From Nitrospirales bacterium (lineage in GTDB: Bacteria > Nitrospirota > Nitrospiria > Nitrospirales > UBA8639), in the NCBI GenBank assembly GCA_021604005.1, contig BQIV01000028.1, positions 1-63,099 on the forward strand: DNA of 63,099 nt. Reading direction: 5' to 3'. Made by a program: the position numbers and the translations under genes. The notes under the pieces were generated by a model that saw nothing but the letters and a program-made list of their open reading frames with translations, was not told the DNA's origin and did no database searches. Below, in pieces: positions 49,977-58,973 of this stretch (its first letter is position 1; the number at the start of each line of letters is the position of its first letter).

Positions 49977-50909
49977 CTACCCCTTTGAATCCATAACGTC
50001 TTTCAAGAGAAGTCGCAATCCATCTTCAAACCGAGTGGAGCACTGCACGCCTAAAACCTGAGCCAGTTTTTCAACATGAGCGGAGGAGTGCGGGATATCT
50101 CCTGTTTGTGCCTCGTGGTGTACAACCTGAAGCTCATAGCCCACGCAGATCGAAAGCGCGTGAATCATGTCTAACAGACTCCGGCTTGTGCCCGTGGCCA
50201 CATGACAAACCCCGGTGGCAGTGGAGAGGAGTGCTTGGACATTGACATGTGCCACATCTTTCACAAACACAAAGTCTCGTGTTTGCCTTCCATCGCCAAA
50301 CACCGTGAGCGGTTGTTGGTGTTGGATGAAATTGAGAAACTTACTGATGACGCCGGCATAGGGGGACGTGGGATCTTGTCGCGGGCCATACACGTTAAAG
50401 TAGCGTAGGCCAAGCAGTGAGCAGCCAAACACCGAATGAAATAAATCCGCATATTGGTCGTTGACGCTTTTCTCCAGTCCATATGGTGAAAGCGGGGCAA
50501 CTGGATCATTCTCGGAAATAGGTAGCTGTTGTGGTTGCCCATAGACTGCTGCACTCGAGGCATAGACCATTCGGTCCACCTGGCGGGTTTTTGCGGCGCT
50601 CAACACATTGACAAACCCCTGAATATTGATGCCACAGGATTTGGACGGATGCATCATGGAATCTTGAACAGAAACCTGCGCAGCTAAATGTAAAATATGC
50701 GTGACATCTACGGTTGCCTGTTCGATGTCCTTGAGGCTCTGAATATCTCCGGTACAGACTTCCAAATCTGCATGACTCGGCAAATTTTGCCGGTTTCCAG
50801 TTGAGAAATTATCAAGCACGCGAACGCGCGCGCCAATGTTCAAGAGGGCTTCGACTGAATGGGAGCCAATAAAACCTGCTCCACCTGTGACGAGTACGTG
50901 CATACGCAA
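49977..50909 (-). CDS. pelX: PelX-like NAD-dependent UDP-sugar C4-epimerase
   Basis: The 310-residue extended SDR protein has the Rossmann motif VTGGAGFIGSHSVEAL, YASSAAVYG with the catalytic Ser/Thr region, and the YxxxK pair in PYGLEKSVNDQ. LRYFNVYGPRQDPTSPYAGV and FGDGRQTRDFVFVKDVA are typical of UDP-Gal/GalNAc 4-epimerases. In several Pel loci a UDP-GlcNAc epimerase (PelX) supplies UDP-GalNAc. Here it is the first gene of the operon, three bases before pelA, so the same role is very likely. The start follows AAGGAG. Confidence 0.88.
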   Translation of the reverse strand: MRMHVLVTGGAGFIGSHSVEALLNIGARVRVLDNFSTGNRQNLPSHADLEVCTGDIQSLKDIEQATVDVTHILHLAAQVSVQDSMMHPSKSCGINIQGFVNVLSAAKTRQVDRMVYASSAAVYGQPQQLPISENDPVAPLSPYGLEKSVNDQYADLFHSVFGCSLLGLRYFNVYGPRQDPTSPYAGVISKFLNFIQHQQPLTVFGDGRQTRDFVFVKDVAHVNVQALLSTATGVCHVATGTSRSLLDMIHALSICVGYELQVVHHEAQTGDIPHSSAHVEKLAQVLGVQCSTRFEDGLRLLLKDVMDSKG

Positions 50910-51131
50910 AATCTCCTTTTAGAGAGTAAGGCAAGTGGAATGCCACAATGCATACAGATCATTTTCCGATCTGAAGGTTTAAGGCCTCCGATGGGAAGAT
51001 TTGTTTAGATTTACGTGAATTCACGTGTGTGGTTGTTCAGCAGAAACGTGATTCTCTATAATGATGTTGCGCGTTAGGCAGAGAAATCTGGTTTATTGTT
51101 CATTTATTACACTATGAGGAGATGAGTCGGT
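50910..51131. promoter_or_regulatory. Divergent promoter region between pel and DUF3386, with a 14-bp palindrome
   Basis: A perfect palindrome ACGTGAATTCACGT lies at 51012-51025, about 100 bases upstream of the pel operon start and about 30 bases upstream of a rightward TATAAT at 51056-51061 (weak -35 TTGTTC 18 bases earlier). It is placed to control pel, the DUF3386 gene, or both. No binding protein can be named. Confidence 0.5.
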
Positions 51132-51806
51132 ATGGAAATGTATACTCGAGAGGAAAACGAAACTACCGTTCAGGACGATCCCAAAGCCAAAGATTTATTG
51201 CGAGGAGCATTTGAACGGACCGCTCGCTGGCAGCCAGACTTTAAAGGGTTTCAAGCTGATCTTCGAATCAATATTGATGGAAGGGAAACAAAAGGCACAG
51301 TTACAGTCAAAAATTCAAAAGACATAACCGTCGACATTGCCGATGAAGAACTGAAAAAGTGGGCGCAAAATCAAATTGGGATGATCGCCACGCATCGTGG
51401 GCCTCGAAGTTTTGAAGAGTCCGATGGGAAATACGCCTTAACGTTGGAAGGTGATGATAGTCATCCGATGGGGCAACGTGTCACAATTAACGGAGATGGC
51501 ATGGGGTCCTGGTACCGCGTGAAAGACAATCGTATTACGCAAATTAACCGAAAGATGCCCTATGTCGCGTTCACGATCAATGTCGAGGACAGTGCGCTCA
51601 CGCAAGATCAAAAAAATCTGACGACTCGATACACGGTCTATTACTTTTCTCCAAAAGATGGATCGTTAACCAATGTTGAAAGTTTTTCAGATACCCATAT
51701 TCGCGTCGGAGCATCGGACTTACCTGCGACCCGACGAATTATTTCGTATGAAAACAACGCGATTGTGACGAAAACGTTGACATTCGAGAATCACACGATG
51801 CTGTAG
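51132..51806 (+). CDS. DUF3386 family protein
   Basis: The 224-residue protein begins with a short acidic segment and then LLRGAFERTARWQPDFKGFQ, a DUF3386 signature. Beta-rich repeats follow (ADLRINIDGRETKGTVTVKN, VTINGDGMGSWYRVKDNRIT, TRYTVYYFSPKDGSLTNVES) and RRIISYENNAIVTKTLTFEN at the end. DUF3386 proteins occur in cyanobacteria and some Nitrospirota; the function is unknown. No signal peptide is visible. The start follows GGAG 10 bases upstream, and a strong terminator hairpin follows the stop, so it is a single-gene unit divergent from pel. Confidence 0.82.
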   Translation: MEMYTREENETTVQDDPKAKDLLRGAFERTARWQPDFKGFQADLRINIDGRETKGTVTVKNSKDITVDIADEELKKWAQNQIGMIATHRGPRSFEESDGKYALTLEGDDSHPMGQRVTINGDGMGSWYRVKDNRITQINRKMPYVAFTINVEDSALTQDQKNLTTRYTVYYFSPKDGSLTNVESFSDTHIRVGASDLPATRRIISYENNAIVTKTLTFENHTML

Positions 51807-51818
51807 GGTCTTGCTGTG

Positions 51819-51854
51819 ACACGAGAAGAGTCTCTGCCAAGACTCTTCTCGTGT
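51819..51854 (+). terminator. Intrinsic terminator-like hairpin after DUF3386
   Basis: ACACGAGAAGAGTCT (51819-51833), loop CTGCCA and AGACTCTTCTCGTGT (51840-51854) form a perfect 15-bp stem, followed by TTGATG. The U-tract is short, but stem length and position 13 bases after the stop support termination. Confidence 0.8.
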
Positions 51855-51882
51855 TTGATGTCAGCTCCATGGTCTGTATTGG

Positions 51883-52329
51883 ATGGATCTTCGTACCACG
51901 TTTCCCCGTAGTCTGAAAGAACGGTTAGGACCGTATCTTCACTTACCGCGCATGATTGATAAGTGTCGCGCCAAACGTGCCGGAACCCTTGGTGAGTATA
52001 TCTACCCCTGCCCATTAGATGCCCGCTTTCTTGAATTCACCTCCATCCAGGCAGACGATCTTTTTATGGCTGTTGAATCGCGAACAGATGAAGAAGTCCT
52101 AGAATGGGTCTCACATCATGCAACCAATCGGACTGACCAAGAAATTCAGGACTGGAATGCCATGATGTTGACGAGAGGTCCTGATACTGAAGAAAAGCGA
52201 CTATTCTTTCGAGAAGTTCGGGCCTCGATTGATCCCAGCCGTCACGATATCACTGCATGGGCAGATTTACTGGACTTAGAAGAAGGGAGAGATGTACCCA
52301 TACGAAACCCTGTAGAACCTGCACCGTGA
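51883..52329 (+). CDS. DUF5069 family protein
   Basis: The 148-residue protein opens MDLRTTFPRSLKERLGPYLH then LPRMIDKCRAKRAGTLGEYI and YPCPLDARFLEFTSI, the conserved start of DUF5069 proteins. The rest is helical (DEEVLEWVSHHATNRTDQEI) with a TEEKRLFFREVRA segment. The family is widespread in Verrucomicrobia, Nitrospirota and related groups, with unknown function; one Cys and the conserved Arg/Asp residues could form a small-molecule site. No signal peptide. It lies alone between the DUF3386 terminator and a lipase gene. Confidence 0.85.
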   Translation: MDLRTTFPRSLKERLGPYLHLPRMIDKCRAKRAGTLGEYIYPCPLDARFLEFTSIQADDLFMAVESRTDEEVLEWVSHHATNRTDQEIQDWNAMMLTRGPDTEEKRLFFREVRASIDPSRHDITAWADLLDLEEGRDVPIRNPVEPAP

Positions 52330-52798
52330 AAACCCATACGGTGAGTGAGTTCTCAAAATTCTGCACACCTAGCCACCTGCAATCCAAAGAGTGGGCCGCA
52401 ATGAGACGTTCAACTAAGGCTGCCCTCTTGCATGGCATGGAACTCAAAACGATCGTGGCTAGGCTTTCCATTGCAGATCTTTATGCATCGACAAATGTAC
52501 AAATCCCTCATCACCCACAAGGTAACCGCGAGATTTGTACATTACCTCTGCACACAAATAGTTTGTACAGCTTTTCGCGCTCAACTGCCGTTTCTAAGGT
52601 TAATGTCTTTACTCCCTGTCCACGGTTTCAATTTTGTGATGACACCCTGCGCCTCAACGATCCGACTTCGTCCTTCGGTCTCGATGTATTGAAGTGTTAG
52701 CCATGAATCATTTTAGCCTATTCTTCACACAGCGGATTGCCCGAGTGATCGGCACGTCTTGGCTCATACATACGCGCGTGGTTTCTCCAAAAATATCC
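52330..52798. other. Intergenic stretch with no supported gene
   Basis: Several frames are open here for short distances, but none has protein-like composition or a ribosome binding site. The sequence contains scattered TTTGTACA-like words (near 52495, 52540 and 52562) but no clear inverted repeat. A longer in-frame start for the lipase gene exists at 52694; it would put 35 untypical residues before the lipoprotein signal. Confidence 0.4.
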
Positions 52799-54064
52799 AT
52801 GTTAAGTAAAAAGATTTTTCTTTTGATTTTCGTTCTCGGGTCGTTAGCCGGTTGCGGGGCAGGCCATGTTGGTTCACATGATAGCATCGGCAAACACCAA
52901 TCTGCGATTATCGTCGTTCCCGGTTACTATGGGACGCGATTGGTCAGAAATTCAGACGAACACCTTGTCTGGATATCGGCGAGCGAAGCACTATTTGGCG
53001 ATCAACCGTTGACACTTCCGGTTCAAGGGCTGGGGTTGACCCAGGCGATTGACCTTCGTCCCGACGGCATTCTCGATCATGTTCCAGTTATTCCCTACCT
53101 CTATGAGGTAGATGTCTATGGGGCGTTGATCGACGAACTTCGTTCGAAGACTCATGGCGATGCCACAGTCATACCATTCACATATGATTGGCGGCGGGAC
53201 TTACTGGACTCCGTGAAACAGCTTGACGCGAGGGTTCAACAGATCAGAAAGGACGGTATACGCGACATTACATTGGTTGCTCATAGCCTGGGAGGTCTGA
53301 TTGTCAGTTACTATTTGCGGTACGGGACACAAGAGATTGCCTCGGCTGTGGAAACGTGGGAAGGTGTAGCGCAGGTCTCTACCGTCGTCATGGCCGGAGT
53401 CCCGTTTCTCGGTGTTATGAATTCGTTGCGTAATATGAACTATGGCGTCACGGTGAAGCTCAATACATCGTTGCTCACGGCTGAGGCCTATTCTTCATTT
53501 CCTTCCAGCTATTATACGTTGCCGCTTTTCGAGACCGATCGGCTTATGACGCCGAACCTGGATGTGCGAAACAACGTGATTCGAAATCCGGAAAGCTGGA
53601 AGCAGTCCGGATGGGGGCTATTGAATAACACACAGAATGTGTCTCCGCACATCATAGCGCGTCGCACTGAGTATACGACGTTGTGGCTCCATCGTTCGAA
53701 ACGGTTCCTCGCATTACTTCGTGCTCCTCTGGAAAGAGCGGCTCCGCGTCAAGTGCAACTCTTCTATATCTCTGCGAAAGGTTCTCCGACCCTTGCGAAA
53801 GGGATATGGCTGGATCACTACGGGCAAGGTCCGGACTCTCTGTATTTTGACAATGTCGATCCGGAACGCTTTCAGGTGACGATTGATCCGGCTATTCTGT
53901 ATGACGATGGTGATGAAACCGTCACCGTTCGCTCCGCATGGTTGCCCGCAGCCTATCGGGATGCGTTTCAGACGACAGTGCAAGAATATGAGGTGAGTCA
54001 TACGGAACTGGTGACACACCCGCAAGTTCTGGATGACATCGTTTTATTTCTCAATGCGCCGTAG
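52799..54064 (+). CDS. LCAT-like alpha/beta-hydrolase lipoprotein
   Basis: The start is placed at ATG 52799, which gives a clean lipoprotein signal MLSKKIFLLIFVLGSLAGC with lipobox SLAGC. The mature part is an LCAT-family acyltransferase/lipase: IIVVPGYYGTRLVRNSDEHL (oxyanion region), FTYDWRRDLLDSVKQL, and the nucleophile elbow ITLVAHSLGGLIVSYYLR. A likely catalytic Asp in LYDDGDETVTVRSAWLP and His in VSHTELVTHP complete the triad. It probably acts on phospholipids or lipid esters at the periplasmic or outer-membrane face. It is a single gene upstream of ychF. Confidence 0.88.
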   Translation: MLSKKIFLLIFVLGSLAGCGAGHVGSHDSIGKHQSAIIVVPGYYGTRLVRNSDEHLVWISASEALFGDQPLTLPVQGLGLTQAIDLRPDGILDHVPVIPYLYEVDVYGALIDELRSKTHGDATVIPFTYDWRRDLLDSVKQLDARVQQIRKDGIRDITLVAHSLGGLIVSYYLRYGTQEIASAVETWEGVAQVSTVVMAGVPFLGVMNSLRNMNYGVTVKLNTSLLTAEAYSSFPSSYYTLPLFETDRLMTPNLDVRNNVIRNPESWKQSGWGLLNNTQNVSPHIIARRTEYTTLWLHRSKRFLALLRAPLERAAPRQVQLFYISAKGSPTLAKGIWLDHYGQGPDSLYFDNVDPERFQVTIDPAILYDDGDETVTVRSAWLPAAYRDAFQTTVQEYEVSHTELVTHPQVLDDIVLFLNAP

Positions 54065-54148
54065 TACCCAGAGTCCTAGACCATTATTTTCGATAGGGCT
54101 TTTGCCTTACGGATCTACTGGTTATCTTTCTGCTAGAGTGCGTGTCGT

Positions 54149-55219
54149 ATGGAAATTGGTATTGTTGGTCTTCCAAACGTGGGTAAATCCACCATATTCA
54201 ATGCCTTGACCTCCGGCACTGCGGCTGCGTCGAATTACCCCTTCACCACCATCGAACCCAATGTCGGCGTGGTGGGTGTTCCCGATGCACGCCTGTCTCG
54301 CCTTACCCAAATTTTTCAACCCAAGAAGACCATTCCCGCCTCATGTCGTTTTGTCGACATTGCTGGGCTGGTGAAAGGCGCAGCGCAAGGCGAAGGCCTC
54401 GGAAATAAATTTCTTGCGAACATTCGTGAGGTGGATGCTATTCTTCATATGGTTCGTCTTTTTGAAGATACTGAAGTGGTCCATACCATGGGCAGTGTCG
54501 ATCCGAAGCGTGACGTCGAAGTTATCGAAACGGAGTTAATGCTGGCGGACTTAGACAGCATTTCACGACAATACGATAAAGTATCTGGGAAAGCCCGGGC
54601 TGGCGATAAACAATCAAAATACACACTCGATATTCTCGATACAATCAAAAACGGGCTTGAAGCTGGAAAGCCCGCGCGTACGTTGGGCCTCGACCCTCAT
54701 GTACTCAAGCCATACTTTTTGTTGACAGCGCAGCCTATTTTGTATGTCGGTAATACTGATGAACAGCCAGATACGACCGTCATTGCGGACTTTCAAGCTT
54801 TTGCGAGAAGTCGAGGTTCAGAATCCGTTGTGTTGTGCGGAAAGTTGGAAAGCGAAATTGCTGAATTGACCGGTGACGATCGAGAGATGTTTATGAAGGA
54901 CCTCGGGATGGAGCGCAGTGGGCTTGAGCAAGTCATTGTAGCCGCCTACGCAACGTTAGGCCTCTGTTCGTATTTTACGGGAGGCCCACAAGAGGTACGG
55001 GCATGGACGATTCCACTCGACACGAAGGCGCCACAAGCCGCCGGTGTCATCCATTCAGACTTTGAGAAGGGTTTTATCAAGGCCGATATTTATCATTATA
55101 CCGATATCGATCAATATGGTGCGGAGGCCACGCTCCGTGAAAAAGGGTTGATTCGTTCCGAAGGGAAAGAGTACGTCATGCAGGACGGAGATGTGTGCCA
55201 TTTTAAATTCAATGTCTGA
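54149..55219 (+). CDS. ychF: YchF, Obg-family ribosome-associated ATPase/GTPase
   Basis: The 356-residue protein starts [20 protein letters not shown] (G1/P-loop). [17 protein letters not shown] (G2), [20 protein letters not shown] (G3), and the YchF-type nucleotide motif in [11 protein letters not shown] in place of NKxD, which favours ATP over GTP, follow. A coiled-coil insertion and a C-terminal TGS domain ([39 protein letters not shown]) complete the standard architecture. YchF binds ribosomes and modulates stress responses. Length is normal. It is a single gene followed by an inverted repeat. Confidence 0.97.
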   Translation: MEIGIVGLPNVGKSTIFNALTSGTAAASNYPFTTIEPNVGVVGVPDARLSRLTQIFQPKKTIPASCRFVDIAGLVKGAAQGEGLGNKFLANIREVDAILHMVRLFEDTEVVHTMGSVDPKRDVEVIETELMLADLDSISRQYDKVSGKARAGDKQSKYTLDILDTIKNGLEAGKPARTLGLDPHVLKPYFLLTAQPILYVGNTDEQPDTTVIADFQAFARSRGSESVVLCGKLESEIAELTGDDREMFMKDLGMERSGLEQVIVAAYATLGLCSYFTGGPQEVRAWTIPLDTKAPQAAGVIHSDFEKGFIKADIYHYTDIDQYGAEATLREKGLIRSEGKEYVMQDGDVCHFKFNV

Positions 55220-55232
55220 ATCCTCATTCGTT

Positions 55233-55296
55233 GTTCGTATCTCGTCACTGGTATGAAAAGTCGTTCTGGTTTTACGAGACATGGGCGACGAGATAC
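55233..55296. repeat. Inverted repeat GTATCTCGTC/GACGAGATAC after ychF
   Basis: GTTCGTATCTCGTC (55233-55246) is mirrored by GACGAGATAC (55287-55296), followed by TGTTTTTC. This may act as a rho-independent terminator with a long loop. The same word family recurs at 57904-57973 and 58939-58965, so it is a short dispersed intergenic repeat. Confidence 0.65.
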
Positions 55297-55348
55297 TGTT
55301 TTTCTCTCCACGAGTCAGGCGTTGCGCCTGGTTCAGCCGACTGTTGAA

Positions 55349-56092
55349 TCATTCCCCCAACTCGTCCTGCTCAGGAGAGCGTAGTTCACGTCGCGCCTTG
55401 TTCTGCAGATCATCGGCTTCTTCGGATCGGTTCAGATGCCGTAGCAACGACGCGTATTGCATTCGGATCGATTGTGTTTGGTGATGCGCAACCGGTAATT
55501 CGGTCTCGCCAATCTTCAGTGCGCGCTTATAATAGTCTTCTGAACGGCCAAATGCTCCTTGTTCCTGACTGACATGCGCCAGATCCAAGAGAGGGGGAAT
55601 CAGGTGTGGGTGTGCTTCACCTAAGACCGTTTCCATAATGCGTAAGCTCCGTTGATACAGGCGTTCAGCTTGAGCAGGTCGTCCGCGCTTTCGATGCAGA
55701 ATGCCGAGATTTGTCAGCCCCAAGACTAAATCAGGGTGATTGGGCCCTTGAATCTGTTCAACAATAGTCAATGACTTGAGGTAGTGAAGTTCAGCTTCAT
55801 CATACCGGCCGAGTCCTTCATAGGCAGCCGCCAGATTATTTAGCGTCATCGCTTCTTGTGCGTGAGGCTGGGAGTCTGGTGTAAGACTTGAAATGGCGTC
55901 ATGGAACAGTTGAATGGCTTGTTCGTAGTGTTGTTGTCGATAGGCTTTGAGCCCTTCGGTATTGTAATCCGCCCACCTATCAGGTTCGGCTCCAACCGTA
56001 TCCGGATTTCCGCCGGCAGGGCTACCAATCCATAGGAGTATGACGAACAGTGCCGTACCTGTTCTTTGTCCTCTCATCATGTTCCCTTGCAT
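55349..56092 (-). CDS. Secreted tetratricopeptide-repeat protein
   Basis: The 247-residue protein has a hydrophobic N-terminal segment (TALFVILLWIGSPAGG) suggesting export, then about four or five TPR units of the 42-residue kinesin-light-chain type: EGLKAYRQQHYEQAIQLFHD, TLNNLAAAYEGLGRYDEAEL, GLTNLGILHRKRGRPAQAER and LLDLAHVSQEQGAFGRSEDY. It is a protein-binding scaffold with an unknown partner. Alternative starts at 56080 and 56077 are close to the annotated one. It converges on ychF. Confidence 0.85.
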   Translation of the reverse strand: MQGNMMRGQRTGTALFVILLWIGSPAGGNPDTVGAEPDRWADYNTEGLKAYRQQHYEQAIQLFHDAISSLTPDSQPHAQEAMTLNNLAAAYEGLGRYDEAELHYLKSLTIVEQIQGPNHPDLVLGLTNLGILHRKRGRPAQAERLYQRSLRIMETVLGEAHPHLIPPLLDLAHVSQEQGAFGRSEDYYKRALKIGETELPVAHHQTQSIRMQYASLLRHLNRSEEADDLQNKARRELRSPEQDELGE

Positions 56093-56179
56093 TCAGATGC
56101 ATCATGACCCTGTGTGGCGTGGAAAACCCATCTTCTGAATTGTAACAGATAAGACGTTCTGTGATCTCAAACGCCGGGT

Positions 56180-56569
56180 TCAGGAGTACACCTTCCATTT
56201 CCAGAACCCGACTCCCACTGTGGCACCAATACCATCGGCTAGTACATCCCATACATCGGGTTGGCGCAACGGAACGAATGCCTGATGGATTTCGTCGGTA
56301 ATACCGAATACGATGGCTGCGATAACCGACAGCAGCGGTGAATAATAGTTCCACTGTGTTGTTGTCGTATGTCGAAGGGCCCGATAACAGAGAATTGCAA
56401 GAACAGCATATTCAACGGCATGGATGATTTTATCGTCAAATCCTGGAACAATAGTGATGAAGTCTACGCCTGGGGATGAAAGTGATGACAGAAACACAAT
56501 CAATCCTGCATAGAGGATCACTGGCACCCAATAGGTTATGAATCGTGTCATCGTGAGTTTTTCAAACAA
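56180..56569 (-). CDS. VanZ-like membrane protein
   Basis: The 129-residue protein has four hydrophobic helices. The VanZ-family signature includes FLSSLSSPG near the start, PGFDDKIIHAVEYAVLAILC (D-K-x-x-H motif), VIAAIVFGITDEIHQAFVPL (DE-x-HQ motif) and PDVWDVLADGIGATVGVGF. Members are small inner-membrane proteins sometimes tied to glycopeptide resistance, but most have no assigned role. It lies 87 bases upstream of the TPR gene on the same strand and may be cotranscribed with it. Confidence 0.88.
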   Translation of the reverse strand: MFEKLTMTRFITYWVPVILYAGLIVFLSSLSSPGVDFITIVPGFDDKIIHAVEYAVLAILCYRALRHTTTTQWNYYSPLLSVIAAIVFGITDEIHQAFVPLRQPDVWDVLADGIGATVGVGFWKWKVYS

Positions 56570-56836
56570 AGTACGGAAAAAGATGAGTGTGTACTCTTTC
56601 TTGCCATACCGAGAGACATGTTGTGCGGCAACGTGTCACAAGAATCTTCGTGTGGTTGCTTTAATTACCAGTCAATATGTGTGGGTCATGGACAGGAATA
56701 ATGTTAAGGTGCATAAATTGTCACTTGACTGGAAGCAGAGTTTTAGCTAGTTTGAAATACGTAACACGAGACATATGCATCATTCAAGGGAGCACAGTCA
56801 GAATGGTCTTTCCACCTTTTTCATTAAAACGCTGCG
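56570..56836. other. Divergent intergenic region upstream of lpxD
   Basis: No gene is supported in this 267-base stretch; a short rightward ORF starting at 56538 overlaps the VanZ start and has no protein-like features. It presumably holds the promoters for VanZ (leftward) and lpxD (rightward). Confidence 0.4.
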
Positions 56837-57904
56837 GTGCAATTCATGCGACCTAAACTGAGTTCAGGTGTGCGTCTTGATGAACTCGCCCAGGCTATAC
56901 AGGGCCGCGTTCATGGTGATGGACGCGTACTCTTGACAGGTGTGGCCAGTCTTGATGAGGCTGAACCAGGGGACCTTGCCTTTATCACAGACTCCAGACT
57001 TTCTTCTATAGCTCGCGAATCACGCGCGTCCGCTTTTGTTATCAAGGAGGCGCTCCCAGACGATCTTCGCCCGCAGTTGGTGGTGCGCAATCCTCTCTAT
57101 ACCTTTGCGAGTTTGACGCAACGGTATTTTCTCCCTCCTCCTGTACGACAAGGCGTAGCCGATAATGTGATGAAAGGTAGCGACGTTCGGATTGGCCCTG
57201 ACACATCCATTGGTTCGTTTGTGTCGCTTGGAGACCGTGTCCAGCTTGGGGCTCGCGTGACGCTCTATCCTGGCGTTGTCCTCGGACACGATGTGGTCAT
57301 CGGCGATGACTCGATTCTTTATCCGAACGTCACGGTCTTAGACGGCTGTCAGCTTGGCGTTCGAGTCATTGTGCATAGCGGCACAGTCATCGGTAGCGAC
57401 GGGTTTGGTTATGTGGAACATGAAGGACGGCATCAAAAAATTCCGCAACTGGGTCGTGTCGTGATTGAAGATGATGTGGAGTTGGGCGCCAATGTCACGG
57501 TTGATCGTGCTACGTTTGGCACCACACGCATTCAGCGGGGTACGAAAATCGACAACCACGTGCAAATTGCGCATAACGTACAGATTGGGGAAGATTGCAT
57601 CCTTGTTGCGCAGGTCGGCATTGCGGGAAGTACGACTGTTGGGCACCATGTCCTCATCGGTGGACAAACGGGAATCGTCGACCATATCACGATCGGACCT
57701 CATGCCAAAATTGCCGCTGGAACAGGTGTGACAAAAAATATTGCCCCTGGGCAGGCCGTTGGCGGTCACATGGCGTTTGACTACAAAGCCTGGCTGAAGT
57801 CTCAAGCGCTCTATCAACGGCTGCCAGAGTTGAGAGCAGAACTTCAAACATTAAAAGCAAAACTGTCAGCACTCGAAGACGTGCAAGCAAAGCGTAGCGT
57901 ATAG
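56837..57904 (+). CDS. lpxD: LpxD, UDP-3-O-acylglucosamine N-acyltransferase
   Basis: The 355-residue protein has the LpxD N-terminal uridine-binding domain ([37 protein letters not shown]) and a left-handed beta-helix of hexapeptide repeats (residues about 110-310: [39 protein letters not shown]). The catalytic His is in [17 protein letters not shown], and [20 protein letters not shown] is typical. It adds the second acyl chain in lipid A synthesis. The start is GTG 56837 or ATG 56846. No other lipid A genes adjoin it, which is unusual because lpxD often sits with fabZ and lpxA. Confidence 0.96.
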   Translation: MQFMRPKLSSGVRLDELAQAIQGRVHGDGRVLLTGVASLDEAEPGDLAFITDSRLSSIARESRASAFVIKEALPDDLRPQLVVRNPLYTFASLTQRYFLPPPVRQGVADNVMKGSDVRIGPDTSIGSFVSLGDRVQLGARVTLYPGVVLGHDVVIGDDSILYPNVTVLDGCQLGVRVIVHSGTVIGSDGFGYVEHEGRHQKIPQLGRVVIEDDVELGANVTVDRATFGTTRIQRGTKIDNHVQIAHNVQIGEDCILVAQVGIAGSTTVGHHVLIGGQTGIVDHITIGPHAKIAAGTGVTKNIAPGQAVGGHMAFDYKAWLKSQALYQRLPELRAELQTLKAKLSALEDVQAKRSV

Positions 57905-57973
57905 TTCGTATCATCGTTCGATGAGCTTAAAAATTCATGATCTTTTTCGAAATACGAGCGACGAGATACGAAC
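57904..57973. repeat. Intergenic repeat GTTCGTATC ... CGACGAGATACGAAC
   Basis: GTTCGTATC (57904-57912) pairs with GATACGAAC at the end of CGACGAGATACGAAC (57959-57973). It separates the convergent lpxD gene and the four-helix membrane protein gene and could act as a bidirectional terminator. It belongs to the same repeat family as 55233-55296. Confidence 0.6.
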
Positions 57974-57976
57974 GAT

Positions 57977-58531
57977 TTACGATGATTTACTTTTCTTTCC
58001 TCTTTTCCCAGGTGGGAGAATAATGCCTTTCCAGAAAAACATTTTGGCCCAAAAGTAGCCGGCCCACGGTAAGGCAAATGCTGGAACCGAGTCGACATAT
58101 CCAGCCAGTACGGTCAGAATCGAGATGCCAATAAACCCGATAATCCCGATGACGTACCAAAGTGGAATGAGTGCACGCCCCCGGTGCTCCACCGGCGTTT
58201 CCACTGCGGCTCTTCTGGCTTTTTGCACGGACCGTTGGGTGGCGGTTTTCATGCGACTGGCAAAGAACGCCGGGAATTCCCGTAACAAAAACTGATGGTA
58301 CTTCGTCTGCGCAAGTCCCACCAATACCCCAATCACCAACAGTCCTGAGCTTGAGGTAAAGGTTTCCCAGGAGTAGGTCCCGTTCCAGAGTTGAATAAGA
58401 AGTCCGATGACCCCCACAACCATGGTAATCAAGCCCGTCATTCCCGCTGGGAACAGAATATGGGTTCGCACGTAATCGTGCGCTCGTTCGACTTCGCCTT
58501 GGACTTTCCGTGTGGTAATGACTTTGGCCAT
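57977..58531 (-). CDS. Membrane protein with four helices (184 aa), unrecognised
   Basis: The protein has two hydrophobic hairpins: FPAGMTGLITMVVGVIGLLI and GLLVIGVLVGLAQTKY near residues 28-80, and IPLWYVIGIIGFIGISILTV plus FALPWAGYFWAKMFFW near residues 122-165. The loop between hairpins is basic (RMKTATQRSVQKARRAAVE), and the C-terminus ends in PGKRGKKSKSS. A cytosolic central loop with two helical hairpins is likely. No family is recognised. It lies between lpxD (convergent) and yacG. Confidence 0.7.
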   Translation of the reverse strand: MAKVITTRKVQGEVERAHDYVRTHILFPAGMTGLITMVVGVIGLLIQLWNGTYSWETFTSSSGLLVIGVLVGLAQTKYHQFLLREFPAFFASRMKTATQRSVQKARRAAVETPVEHRGRALIPLWYVIGIIGFIGISILTVLAGYVDSVPAFALPWAGYFWAKMFFWKGIILPPGKRGKKSKSS

Positions 58532-58654
58532 TGATGCTAGATCTGTGAATGAGAGTCTATGGTCCTGGGCAACCGGCAGGCATGAGCATTATCAGCAAGA
58601 GGGTGTGGATTCATGAGAAAGTCTTTTGCCGGTGGTGTTGCCAGAATGTTCGTC

Positions 58655-58837
58655 TTATTCATCATTGTCATCGGGGTTTTGTTGTTTCGTTTCATGCAAT
58701 GTCAATGGTTCGCCGGGGAGCCGATATTGCTCACTCAACCATCCGTTCAAGTCAAGCAGACGACAGCGATCTGAACAAAATGGGCGAAAGGGGTTGTCTT
58801 CCCATCGAATTTGGCGTCTGCACGTTGGACAGTTCAT
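58655..58837 (-). CDS. yacG: YacG-like zinc-finger DNA gyrase inhibitor
   Basis: The 60-residue protein has the YacG four-Cys zinc finger: MNCPTCRRQIRWEDN and FRPFCSDRCRLLDLNGWLSE (CPxC and FCSxRC motifs), followed by YRLPGEPL and an acidic tail. YacG binds GyrB and inhibits gyrase. The length is typical. No other gene occupies this interval; a rightward ORF at 58549-58908 through the same bases is its shadow. Confidence 0.92.
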   Translation of the reverse strand: MNCPTCRRQIRWEDNPFRPFCSDRCRLLDLNGWLSEQYRLPGEPLTLHETKQQNPDDNDE

Positions 58838-58973
58838 GGCGTTTCACTCGTTGTTCGTGCCTGCGCGCTGTTGCGCTCCGGCGCGCAAGCGTGAATCGTC
58901 GTTCGTGAAAGAACCCGATGAATTACTAACTCCTTCCCAGATACGAACAACTAGCGACGAGCGACATGTCACG
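58838..58973. repeat. Intergenic stretch with a third copy of the ATACGAAC repeat
   Basis: AGATACGAAC (58939-58948) and GCGACGAGCGAC (58954-58965) belong to the intergenic repeat family at 55233 and 57904. GCGCGC-TGTTGCGCTCCG-GCGCGC near 58863 could form a small hairpin. No gene is present. Confidence 0.5.
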
